The notes beneath the pieces were generated by a model that had not been told where the DNA came from, searched no databases, and saw only the letters and a list, made by a program, of their open reading frames with translations. The position numbers and the translations under genes were made by a program. From Bradyrhizobium sp. WSM3983 (GTDB lineage: Bacteria > Pseudomonadota > Alphaproteobacteria > Rhizobiales > Xanthobacteraceae): 64,000 nt of DNA. Positions within the stretch are counted from its first letter, which is position 1, and each line of letters starts with the position of its first letter. Shown here in pieces: positions 1 to 8,111 of the stretch. The DNA lies in the NCBI RefSeq assembly GCF_000473045.1, contig NZ_AXAY01000011.1:1-64000 (forward strand). The letters run 5' to 3'.

Positions 1-1014
1 GTGGAATCGCGTCTCTACGCGGAAGATCCATTCCGCAACTTCCTGCCTTCGATCGGGCGGCTGGTGAAGTATCGCCCGCCGGCGGAAGTGAGCAAGGACG
101 GCATCACCGTGCGCAACGACACCGGCGTGCAGGAGGGCGGCGAGATCTCGATTTATTACGATCCGATGATCGCCAAGCTCGTCACGCACGCGCCGTCGCG
201 TGCGGCCGCGATCGAGGCACAGGCGACCGCGCTGGATTCGTTCTATGTCGACGGTATCAGGCACAACATCCCGTTCCTGTCGGCGCTGATGCACCATCCG
301 CGCTGGCGCGAGGGCAATCTCTCGACCGGGTTCATCGCGGAAGAATTCCCCAAGGGCTTTGTGGTGCGTGTACCCGAAGGCGAGGTCGCGCGACGGATCG
401 CTGCGGTCGGCGCCGCCATCGACCACGTGCTCGGCGAGCGCAAGCGTCAGATCTCGGGCCAGATGGGGGGCCGCGTCGTGCAGCGCGAGCGCCGCCGCGC
501 GGTCTGGCTCGATCGTCAGGAAATCCAGCTCGAGGTCGGTCGCGAGGGTGACGCTGTCGCGGTACGCTTCGTCGATGCCGAAGGCAAGGCCGGCAACGTG
601 CATCTGTTGCAGTCACCGTGGAAGCCGGGCGATCCGGTCTGGCAGGGCACCATCGACGGCCATTTCGTCGCGGTGCAGACACGCCCGGTCGCAAACGGCA
701 TCCGCCTCGCGCATCAGGGCGTCGAGGTCCCCGTCTATGTCTGGACCGAAGCCGAAGCCGCCTCCGCGCGCCTGATGCCGGTGACCACGGCTGCCGACAC
801 CGGCAAGAAGCTGCTGTGTCCGATGCCCGGGCTCATCGTCTCGATCGCTGTGACCGAAGGCCAGGAGGTCAAGGCCGGCGAGACGCTGGCCGTGGTCGAG
901 GCCATGAAGATGCAGAACGTGCTCCGCGCCGAGCAGGACGGCACGGTGAAGAAGATCCACGCCAGCGCCGGTGCGACGCTTGCGGTAGACGCGCTGATCC
1001 TGGAATTCCAATGA
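1..1014 (+). CDS. pccA: Propionyl-CoA carboxylase alpha subunit, 3' part (5' end outside window)
   Basis: This is the C-terminal half of a biotin-dependent acyl-CoA carboxylase alpha chain; with the beta subunit it converts propionyl-CoA to methylmalonyl-CoA in the cytoplasm. The first ~110 residues are the end of the biotin carboxylase domain (YAEDP, then a FLPSIGRL stretch), followed by a linker domain. A biotinyl carrier domain closes the protein with the EAMKMQN motif, the biotinylated lysine being about residue 303 of this fragment. Only ~337 of the usual ~670 residues are present, so the GTG at base 1 is the window edge and not a start. The stop overlaps an ATG (ATGA at 1011) in the frame of the mutase gene downstream, and the next step of propionate catabolism is encoded there. 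Distinction from other acyl-CoA carboxylases rests mainly on this neighbour. Confidence 0.9.
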   Translation: MESRLYAEDPFRNFLPSIGRLVKYRPPAEVSKDGITVRNDTGVQEGGEISIYYDPMIAKLVTHAPSRAAAIEAQATALDSFYVDGIRHNIPFLSALMHHPRWREGNLSTGFIAEEFPKGFVVRVPEGEVARRIAAVGAAIDHVLGERKRQISGQMGGRVVQRERRRAVWLDRQEIQLEVGREGDAVAVRFVDAEGKAGNVHLLQSPWKPGDPVWQGTIDGHFVAVQTRPVANGIRLAHQGVEVPVYVWTEAEAASARLMPVTTAADTGKKLLCPMPGLIVSIAVTEGQEVKAGETLAVVEAMKMQNVLRAEQDGTVKKIHASAGATLAVDALILEFQ

Positions 1015-1055
1015 GTTCGGTTACCAAAGGCATGAGAGGTCAGGAAGGACGAGCG

Positions 1056-3191
1056 ATGATATTTCCGGATCAGTGGAGCAAACTCGCGGAGAAGGAACTG
1101 AAGGCCGATCCCGACACGCTCGTACGCAGAACGCCAGAAAACATCGCGATCAAACCCATCTACACGGCGTCGGACCTGAACGGCATTGCCCACCTGGACT
1201 CGTTGCCTGGGATGCGGCCATTCGTTCGTGGCCCGCGGGCGACGATGTACGCCGGCCGGCCGTGGACGATTCGGCAGTACGCTGGGTTTTCGACCGCGGA
1301 GGCATCCAACGCGTTCTATCGTGCAGCTTTGGCGTCCGGACAAAAAGGATTGTCAGTCGCTTTCGACTTGGCGACGCACCGCGGATACGACTCCGATCAT
1401 CCTCGCGTTTTAGGCGACGTGGGCAAGGCTGGCGTTGCCATCGACTCGGTCGAAGACATGAAAATCCTCTTCGACGGCATTCCTCTCGGCGAGACGTCGG
1501 TTTCGATGACCATGAATGGAGCGGTCATTCCCATCTTGGCAACCTTCATTGTCGCGGGAGAAGAGCAGGGCGTTGCTCAGGAAGCACTGTCCGGGACGAT
1601 CCAGAACGACATTCTCAAGGAGTTCATGGTTCGAAACACATACATCTATCCTCCGCAGCCGTCGATGCGGATCATCGCGGACATTATTGCGCACACGGCG
1701 CGGAACATGCCGCGTTTCAACTCTATATCGATCTCCGGCTATCATATGCAGGAGGCCGGAGCGACACTGGTCCAGGAGCTCGCGTTCACACTTGCCGACG
1801 GCCGCGAATACGTTCGATCGGCTCTCGCTAAGGGCCTCAATGTCGACGACTTTGCCGGACGGCTTTCGTTCTTTTTCGCGATTGGAATGAATTTCTTTAT
1901 GGAAGCGGCAAAGCTGCGGGCCGCCCGACTGATCTGGTCGCGCGTGATGGCGGAATTTCAGCCCAAGCAGCAGTCATCGTTGATGCTCCGTACCCACTGC
2001 CAGACTTCCGGTGTATCGCTTCAGGAGCAGGATCCATACAACAACATTGTACGGACCGCCTACGAGGCATTGGCCGCCGTCTTGGGCGGAACGCAATCCC
2101 TACATACGAACTCATTTGATGAGGCGATCGCGCTGCCGACTGAATTCTCGGCGCGGATCGCTCGCAACACACAACTGATCCTTCAACATGAAACAGGCAT
2201 TACCGATGTCGTCGATCCCCTTGCAGGGTCATATTTTGTAGAGCGCCTGACGGACGATCTCGCCCAAGAAGCCTGGCAGCTTATGGAAGAGATTGAACGA
2301 ATGGGCGGAATGGCGCGTGCAATCTCGACCGGGTGGCCGAAGAGGCTCATCGAAGAATCTGCGACACGAAAGCAGGCCGCGGTTGACCGCGGCGACCAGG
2401 TGATCGTCGGGGTTAACCGCTATAGACTTGAGCAGGAGGACCCTATCGACATTCTCGAGATCGACAATGCTACCGTGCGCGTCTCGCAGATCGAGCGTCT
2501 CGCACGGATCAAGAAGACGCGCGATCGGAATAACGTCGATGCTGCATTGGCCGCACTGAAACACGTCGCGCTGACGGGCGAGGGCAACTTGCTTGCGGCG
2601 GCGACCGACGCCGCTAGATGTCGTGCGACGGTTGGTGAGATGTCTGACGCAATGCGGACAGCCTTCGGTAATCATGAGGCGGTCCCCGAGGTTGTGTCCA
2701 ACGTGTATGGTTCTGCGTACGGAGACGATCCCGAGTTCACAACCCTCTTATCGCGGGTCGGCGAAATCTCGCAAGCCATCGGCCTGCAACCCAGAATCAT
2801 GATCGCCAAGCTGGGCCAGGACGGCCACGATCGTGGCGCGAAGATTATCGCATCGGCGTTCGGGGACATTGACTTCGATGTAACGACCGGTCCGCTATTC
2901 CAGACCCCGGCGGAAGCCGTGGCCATGGCTGTTCGTGCTGGCGTGCATGTGCTTGGCATTTCGTCCCTTGCGGCAGGGCACAAGACGCTCGTTCCGCAAG
3001 TCATCGAAGAATTGAAGGCGGTCGGACGCAGCAACATCATTGTCGTTTGTGGCGGAGTGGTGCCCCGGCAGGATTACGATCATCTATTTCACGAGGGCGT
3101 CGCTGCCGTATTCGGGCCCGGCACAAACGTTCTTGAAGCTGCCCGGGCAATTCTCGACCTCATCGAGGGCCGGCGCAGGAACTCACCTTGA
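1056..3191 (+). CDS. scpA: Methylmalonyl-CoA mutase, large subunit
   Basis: Adenosylcobalamin-dependent mutase interconverting (R)-methylmalonyl-CoA and succinyl-CoA, the last step feeding propionate into the TCA cycle. At 711 residues it has the normal single-chain length. A TIM-barrel catalytic domain fills roughly residues 20-560. A B12-binding domain follows from about 578 with the DGHDRG signature; its histidine, about residue 591, is the lower cobalt ligand. ATG 1056 is chosen because AGGAAGGA lies at 1042-1049; in-frame ATGs at 1011 (overlapping the pccA stop) and 1032 lack such a site. The gene follows pccA directly, fitting one pathway. Base composition is odd: the row from 1861 has 28 G+C of 60 against 39 of 60 in the pccA row from 61, so the gene may have a different history from pccA. 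Confidence 0.95.
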   Translation: MIFPDQWSKLAEKELKADPDTLVRRTPENIAIKPIYTASDLNGIAHLDSLPGMRPFVRGPRATMYAGRPWTIRQYAGFSTAEASNAFYRAALASGQKGLSVAFDLATHRGYDSDHPRVLGDVGKAGVAIDSVEDMKILFDGIPLGETSVSMTMNGAVIPILATFIVAGEEQGVAQEALSGTIQNDILKEFMVRNTYIYPPQPSMRIIADIIAHTARNMPRFNSISISGYHMQEAGATLVQELAFTLADGREYVRSALAKGLNVDDFAGRLSFFFAIGMNFFMEAAKLRAARLIWSRVMAEFQPKQQSSLMLRTHCQTSGVSLQEQDPYNNIVRTAYEALAAVLGGTQSLHTNSFDEAIALPTEFSARIARNTQLILQHETGITDVVDPLAGSYFVERLTDDLAQEAWQLMEEIERMGGMARAISTGWPKRLIEESATRKQAAVDRGDQVIVGVNRYRLEQEDPIDILEIDNATVRVSQIERLARIKKTRDRNNVDAALAALKHVALTGEGNLLAAATDAARCRATVGEMSDAMRTAFGNHEAVPEVVSNVYGSAYGDDPEFTTLLSRVGEISQAIGLQPRIMIAKLGQDGHDRGAKIIASAFGDIDFDVTTGPLFQTPAEAVAMAVRAGVHVLGISSLAAGHKTLVPQVIEELKAVGRSNIIVVCGGVVPRQDYDHLFHEGVAAVFGPGTNVLEAARAILDLIEGRRRNSP

Positions 3192-3333
3192 TTGAATAGA
3201 CGCCGGCATCGATCGTCGGTTTCACGCGACATTGCCGATTGAGATCGGCCCAACTTGATTGTCTCTCAAGTGGGGGACATCGCTATCGCGCTCGCGACCT
3301 GGCTGAGACATCTCTCGATACGCTGTTGGAAAA

Positions 3334-4065
3334 ATGAAGCTCATTGAGAATACGTTCCAGGAATTCGTCGACGCCATCCAAACGGCAGGCGATGAGAATG
3401 CGTTTGAACGCGTTGCCAGTCGGTGCGCGCAAAGGCTTGGGTTCCAGCGATTTGCCTATCTGCGCCTGGACGGCGACAGAGCCACGCTGATCTCGTCCTA
3501 CCCGAAATCCTGGACGAGTCGCTACTTCGATCTGGGATATCAGCAGCTCGATCCTGTGGTCCTTCGTGCCAAGGTGGAGCGTGACATTTTCAGTTGGGGC
3601 GGGGTAGCTCGCGCGCCAGCAGGGAGTCGGGAGCAGCGGCACTTCTTCGATGAGGCAACCACATTCGGCATTCGATCCGGAATCACAGTACCCATCAGGG
3701 GAGGGTTCGGACGAGTCGCCGCCTTCACGTTGGCGACGAGCGATCGCGAGATTGATTCGGATCGCACAGCCGGAGAATGGAAAGATATCGTCCAGCAGGT
3801 CGGCCTATATTTCCATGTTCACGTCTCGGCCAAGCTCGAAGCAGCGTTCGCCGCACCGCAGCAAGGCGAAAGTGAACTGACCCAACGCGAGCGTCAGTGC
3901 CTTGGATGGACGGCGCAAGGAAAGACGGTCGCCGATATTGCAGTTCTTGTCGCCATTGCGCCGCGAACCGTCGTTTTTCACCTTGAGAACGCGCGCCGCA
4001 AACTTGGCGCAGCGTCGATTGCCCAGTGCGTCGCAGTGGCCTTGCGCCGCGGTCTGCTCGTTTGA
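3334..4065 (+). CDS. LuxR-family quorum-sensing regulator (acyl-HSL receptor)
   Basis: A 243-residue transcription factor with an N-terminal autoinducer-binding domain (about 15-160) and a C-terminal LuxR helix-turn-helix (about 175-240, beginning LTQRERQCLGWTAQGKT). Residues that normally line the acyl-HSL pocket are visible: the W and Y in SWTSRYF, the DP pair in QQLDPVV, the W in FSWGG and the G in FGIRSGI. It lies 200 bp upstream of a luxI homologue in the same direction, and a lux box sits between them, so it most likely activates that gene on binding its signal. The pair resembles the BjaR/BjaI-BraR/BraI family of Bradyrhizobium from memory; the exact orthologue was not tested. Shine-Dalgarno is weak (TTGGAAAA before ATG). 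Confidence 0.92.
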   Translation: MKLIENTFQEFVDAIQTAGDENAFERVASRCAQRLGFQRFAYLRLDGDRATLISSYPKSWTSRYFDLGYQQLDPVVLRAKVERDIFSWGGVARAPAGSREQRHFFDEATTFGIRSGITVPIRGGFGRVAAFTLATSDREIDSDRTAGEWKDIVQQVGLYFHVHVSAKLEAAFAAPQQGESELTQRERQCLGWTAQGKTVADIAVLVAIAPRTVVFHLENARRKLGAASIAQCVAVALRRGLLV

Positions 4066-4190
4066 TTGGTCCGTCCCACGGCCCTCGACAAGAAGATAAG
4101 ACGAGAAACGCGCTTGCGCTGGTCCGGCGTGACGATTGGTGCAATGTATTCCAGCAGCGTGATCTAACGTGATCCAACCGGGCGACCGGT

Positions 4191-4210
4191 ACCTGCAAAA
4201 TCTGACAGGC
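4191..4210 (+). promoter_or_regulatory. lux box upstream of the AHL synthase gene
   Basis: A 20-bp dyad, ACCTGCAAAATCTGACAGGC, keeps the ACCTG...CAGG half-sites at the spacing of the classical luxI operator. It is centred about 65 bp before the synthase ATG, a usual place for LuxR-type activation with the promoter just downstream. It therefore predicts positive autoregulation of the synthase by the upstream LuxR protein. Confidence 0.72.
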
Positions 4211-4265
4211 GACCACCGTCCCTTTTCCTGATCTCAAAGCCTCCCCGTATTTTGAGGAGGTCAGC

Positions 4266-4904
4266 ATGCATGCCATCGCGCTTCATACGTCCGAATTTGG
4301 TCGTCACCTGAACGTTCTCACGTCGATGTATCGGCTCCGCCGCCGCATCTTCAAGGACCGCCTTGACTGGAGCGTCTCGATCTCGGGAGATATGGAGATC
4401 GATGTCTATGATGCCCTGAGTCCGACTTACATTCTGGCGGTCTCAGAACAGCAAGAGGTCCTGGGCTGCGTCAGGCTCCTGCCGACCACTGGCCCAACAA
4501 TGCTTGCCGACACCTTCGGTAATTTGCTGGGCAACCGCGCGGCGCCCCGAGACGAGCGAATTCTCGAAAGTTCGAGGTTCTGCGTCGACACCGGGCGCAC
4601 CTTCGAGGCCAGCCGACATGGACTCAGTCGCGCAACCTTTGTGCTGTTTGCCGCGATGATCGAGGCAATGCGAGCAAAGGGCGCACAGTCTATCGTGACG
4701 GTTACTGACGCGCGGATGGAGCGTATTCTGAGGCGAGCCGGCTGGCCATTGGAGCGGTTGTCCGAGCCGCAGCCACTTGGGCAAACCATCGCGCTGGCCG
4801 GTTTCCTTCACGATTCGGATGAGGCACTTGCGGCTATGTATCGGCAAGCGGGAGTCAATGGACCGGTCCTTGTGGGAACCGGTTCGGAGCGCAGGGCGGC
4901 CTAG
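4266..4904 (+). CDS. Acyl-homoserine-lactone synthase (LuxI family)
   Basis: A 212-residue autoinducer synthase that joins an acyl group to S-adenosylmethionine-derived homoserine lactone. Conserved LuxI residues are present: R and F in LRRRIF, W in DRLDW, the two Asp in EIDVYD, R in GCVRLLPT, and E and R in ESSRFC. ATG 4266 follows a strong GAGGAGG. In its N-terminal run (LTSMYRLRRRIFKDRLDW) it resembles Bradyrhizobium BjaI/BraI, which use acyl-CoA donors (isovaleryl- or cinnamoyl-CoA) rather than acyl-ACP; that substrate assignment is inference. The gene is preceded by luxR and a lux box and followed, 30 bp on, by an isochorismatase-like gene likely in the same transcript. Confidence 0.94.
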   Translation: MHAIALHTSEFGRHLNVLTSMYRLRRRIFKDRLDWSVSISGDMEIDVYDALSPTYILAVSEQQEVLGCVRLLPTTGPTMLADTFGNLLGNRAAPRDERILESSRFCVDTGRTFEASRHGLSRATFVLFAAMIEAMRAKGAQSIVTVTDARMERILRRAGWPLERLSEPQPLGQTIALAGFLHDSDEALAAMYRQAGVNGPVLVGTGSERRAA

Positions 4905-4934
4905 ATCTCAGATCGTTTGACGGGTGGCACGTGC

Positions 4935-5468
4935 ATGCTGGCCGATCCGCATCATAGCTGCGTCATTCTCTTGAACATGACGCGAAGCAGGGGGATGGGC
5001 GTTCCGGCGCCCGTCCTCCGCGATGGCAGAAGTGTAGCTTTGCTGGCGGCCTGTCAGGAGCTGTTTGGGATCCCCCCGATCGCTGTTGGCGAGTACGACC
5101 GGGGCGCTCTTTCGGATCGGATCGCCGCTTGCATCGAGCATCTCGAGATCGATGTCGTGTCCTTGTGGCGCCATCCGCGCGTCGCGGCGCGGCTGGCAGC
5201 ATCAGACGCTGGCGTCATCTTCCTGGGCGGCGCATTCCTCGAGGAAGAGGTGCTGATCGCGGCATTGGAAGGAGCAAGGCACGGCTACGATATCCGGCTC
5301 CTCGCGGATCTTTCAGTCGGACGGCATGATGCCGATCGGCCCCTTGTGCTCACTCGTCTCGCCCACTACGGCATCTTCGCAACGACGATCCGGCAGACCC
5401 TGTTCGAATGGGCCGTGTCTCTGGGTGATCAAGCCATTAGCCGCAGTGTCCAAGATCTGCTTTCGTAA
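4935..5468 (+). CDS. Isochorismatase-fold protein, apparently lacking catalytic residues
   Basis: The 177-residue product has the outline of a cysteine hydrolase of the isochorismatase superfamily: an N-terminal strand (CVILLNMTRSRG), then a core (GVIFLGGAFLEEEVLIAALEG...GYDIRLLADLS) and a C-terminal HYGIFATTIRQTL helix. The family triad is Asp-Lys-Cys. Here the N-terminal Asp position reads Asn, no lysine is seen in the middle region, and the Cys position reads inside GAFLEEEV without a cysteine. It may therefore be a binding protein rather than an enzyme. ATG 4935 is preferred; a TTG at 4917 is in frame. Position 30 bp after the AHL synthase suggests co-expression under quorum control. Confidence 0.6.
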   Translation: MLADPHHSCVILLNMTRSRGMGVPAPVLRDGRSVALLAACQELFGIPPIAVGEYDRGALSDRIAACIEHLEIDVVSLWRHPRVAARLAASDAGVIFLGGAFLEEEVLIAALEGARHGYDIRLLADLSVGRHDADRPLVLTRLAHYGIFATTIRQTLFEWAVSLGDQAISRSVQDLLS

Positions 5469-5928
5469 CGGGCGCCGCCCGCAAGCAGCGCTTGCGGGCC
5501 GGGCTCTCGTGAACCGAGCCCGCTTCCCGGTCTCGGCCTTCGGCTTCGATCCCTGGCGCACACAACGTGCTCTCATCGGATTGGCGCCTGCGGGTCCAGC
5601 ACCAACGATCAGTCCCGACCGATACATCAATAGATCAACCGCATCGCAAGAGCCGGGACCTTGCGGAGCCGGCCGCAAGCGGCCGGCGCATGTTGATGGC
5701 CCCCGGAAGGCGGGGTGGGCGGCGCTCCCGCATAGCCCCGAACCGGCAGTCCGCAACCGCGCCTCCTTAAATCTCTCTAGGACGATTGTTTGCGTGGCGC
5801 GGTCCTCCGCTTGCGCTCCGGCCGTACCGGTGCGGCCCGCCTCTACGTTCGGGGCTTTCCGGTCGCTCTTCGCCGCCCACCCCGCCTTTCGGGGGCAGGG
5901 CGCGGAAGAGAAGCGAGCGGAGATCATC
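5469..5928. other. Non-coding stretch with hairpins at the left edge of the conjugative-element remnant
   Basis: No convincing gene. Immediately after the isochorismatase-like gene there is a perfect 10-bp stem (5477-5486 with 5490-5499) and a second stem (GGGCTC at 5501 with GAGCCC ending about 5521), which could end transcription although no T-run follows. A further 9-bp perfect stem with a 2-base loop lies at 5668-5687. Long open frames cross the region but have no recognisable product. Confidence 0.5.
5700..5895. repeat. Long inverted repeat upstream of ardC remnant
   Basis: Bases 5700-5724 and 5871-5895 form a 25-bp inverted repeat with one mismatch, separated by 146 bp. Inside it, shorter complementary pieces continue (CCCCGAA near 5735 and TTCGGGG near 5848). 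The structure ends about 33 bp before the ardC start. Such an arrangement could be a regulatory region or part of an origin of transfer; sequence alone does not decide. Confidence 0.55.
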
Positions 5929-6177
5929 ATGTCCAAGGGTTCAACCCACCATCACGCGACCAAACCGAAAGCAAGTCTCTACGAGGAAATCACGGCCCAC
6001 ATCATCGCCGACCTTGAGGCGGGCATCTTCCCATGGGCCCGGCCATGGGGGACGGGCGGCGGCAGTCAGGCCTTCGCCTTACATTCGAAACGCCGCAACA
6101 CGATCGTGACGCTAAGACGTTCGGGTTTGCCACTGAAGGACCCTCGCTCACGCAAGAGTTCGCGAGGAGTGCGATAA
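5929..6177 (+). pseudogene. Truncated ArdC-like antirestriction protein
   Basis: ATG 5929 opens an 82-residue product whose first half (YEEITAHIIADLEAGIFPW, then ARPWGTG) matches the N-terminal ssDNA-binding domain of ArdC proteins carried by conjugative plasmids and ICEs. Full-length ArdC is about 300 residues with a C-terminal metalloprotease domain. Here similarity stops near residue 50 and the frame ends soon after, so the gene is a stump. ArdC normally protects incoming single-stranded DNA from restriction; this remnant is not expected to. It precedes a relaxase, as in rhizobial ICEs. Confidence 0.65.
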
Positions 6178-6188
6178 TGAGGTGCTGA

Positions 6189-8103
6189 TTGCATACGGGC
6201 GATGCCTTCGGCCCGCGCTCTACTCGTCGCTTCGCTCCTCACCGAGCCACCTACGGGTGTCTCGGCCCTTCGGGTACCGGCGGCCGCATCGGCCGTGGCC
6301 ACGCGCAAGGTGCGGTGTTGGCCGGGCGCGGACGTAGCCAGGGCCAGCGCCGTGTCGTGGTCAAGGCACGGATCGTGCGGATCAAGTCAGGTGACCTGGG
6401 TGCCGTGCGAGCCCACCTCCGTTACGTCCAACGCGACGGCGTCACGCGCGAGGGCGAACCAGGGGAGCTTTACGACGCCAGCAATGACCGCGCCGATGGC
6501 AAAGCCTTTACGGAACGCAGCACTGGGGATCGCCACCAGTTCCGGTTTATCGTTGCGCCGGAGGACAGCGCAGAGCTAGCCGACCTGAAGCCGTTCGTCC
6601 GCGACCTCATGCGGCAGATGGAGCAGGACCTCGGCACCAGGCTCGACTGGGTTGCGGCCGATCATTTCAACACCGGCCATCCTCATACCCACATCGTGTT
6701 ACGCGGCAAGGATGGCGAAGGAAACGATCTCGTCATCGCGCGTGACTACATCGCTCATGGCTTTCGAACGAGGGCTGCGGAACTCATCACGCGAGAGCTC
6801 GGCCCTGAAACAGAGATCGAGGTCGCTCGCAAGCTTCCGCAGGAGATCACGGCCGAGCGGCTCACGCGGCTTGACCGGAGCATCCTGCGAGATGCTCCGG
6901 ACGGCGTGCTTGAGCTGCGGGCGCTGTCTGGACGGGAACCTGCCTGGCAAACAGCCCGGATCGGTCGGCTGCGAACGTTAGAGCGCATGGGTTTGGCAGA
7001 GGAGAGTGAGCCCGGCCGGTGGCGGATCGCCGCCGAGCTTGAGCCAAAGCTCAGACGCATGGGGGAACGGGGTGACATCATCAAGACCATGCACCGTGAG
7101 ATGGCCGCTGCAGGAATTGCGCGGGCGGCCGGTGACTACGCGATCTTCGATCCGGAGCGAGGCGTTCATCGCCTGGTTGGGCGAGTTGTTGGCGAAGGGT
7201 TTGCTGACGAACTGACGGAACGCCGCTATGTCGTCATCGATGGGGTGGACGGCCGAACGCACTATGCTGAGCTCGGTACCCTCGGTGCCAACGAGGAGCC
7301 GCCTGTCCGGAACACGATTCTGGAGCTCAGATCGCGCGTCGCTGAACCGCGCGCGACCGACCGGACAATCGCAGAGATAGCCGCCATGCATGACGGGAAT
7401 TATAGCGAGCGTTTACATCGAACATTCGACTCGCATGCATCGGGCGAGTTTGTCGGAGCCCACGTCCGACGTCTGGAGGCGATGCGGCGCGAAGGGGTGG
7501 GTAAACCGTCTTGCCGACGGCAATTGGAGTGTGGGACGGGACTATCTTGACCGGGCGCTTCGGTACGAGAAACTTCAGCAATCGCGTAATCCGGTGCGGG
7601 TCGCGGTGCTCTCATGGCAAAGGCTGGAGGATCTGCCGCAGGCGCTGGGGGCAACCTGGCTCGATCGCAGGCTCGTTGGAAAGGAGCCGGATGAACTCGC
7701 GTCGACCGGCTTTGGTGCGGAAGTCGAGACCGCGCTGCGGGCGAGGCGGCAATGGCTGATCGAGCAGGGGCTGGCACGAGAGCAAGGCGGACAGGTACGT
7801 TTCGCGCGGAACATGCTCGAGACCCTCGAGAAACGCGAGCTGGCGCGGACCGCGGCGGATATATCTGCACGCACCCGCCTTGAACACCTCGACGCGAAGG
7901 CCGGCGACAAGATCGACGGCGTCTACCGGCGCATGCTGACGCTGAATAGCGGTCGGTTCGCCCTGATCGAACGATCCCATGAGTTCGTGCTCGTGCCGTG
8001 GCGGCCGGTGCTGGAGCGAGCGCGTGGGCAATTGGTCAGCGGTCAGGTTGGCGGGGAGGGCATATCCTGGTCGATCGGCATCAAGCGCGGGATCGGACGA
8101 TGA
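6189..8103 (+). pseudogene. VirD2-like relaxase with DUF3363 domain, frameshifted
   Basis: The recognisable protein begins near 6340 (VVVKARIVRIKSGDL) and reads in one frame to about 7495, then continues in the +1 frame (GWVNRLADGNWSVGRDYLDRAL) to the stop at 8101-8103. The relaxase metal-binding histidines are intact in FNTGHPHTHIVLRG (about 6665-6705), and the second half is the DUF3363 region. One extra base in or near the G-rich run at 7491-7500 explains the shift. The basic N-terminal ~90 residues of family members are also missing, replaced by unrelated sequence (6189-6330). Relaxases nick oriT and pilot DNA into the recipient; this one is probably inactive. A sequencing error at the G-run could mimic the frameshift but not the lost N-terminus. 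Confidence 0.8.
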
Positions 8104-8111
8104 CGAAGGGC

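Noticed and set aside
618..1055. Upstream extension of the methylmalonyl-CoA mutase frame to 618
   Set aside because: It overlaps pccA in another frame and has no mutase homology; AGGAAGGA marks ATG 1056.
3192..3333. Duplicated dusA 5' end as the far att site of the dusA element
   Set aside because: No stretch resembling the dusA start was found here or elsewhere to the left of the element by eye.
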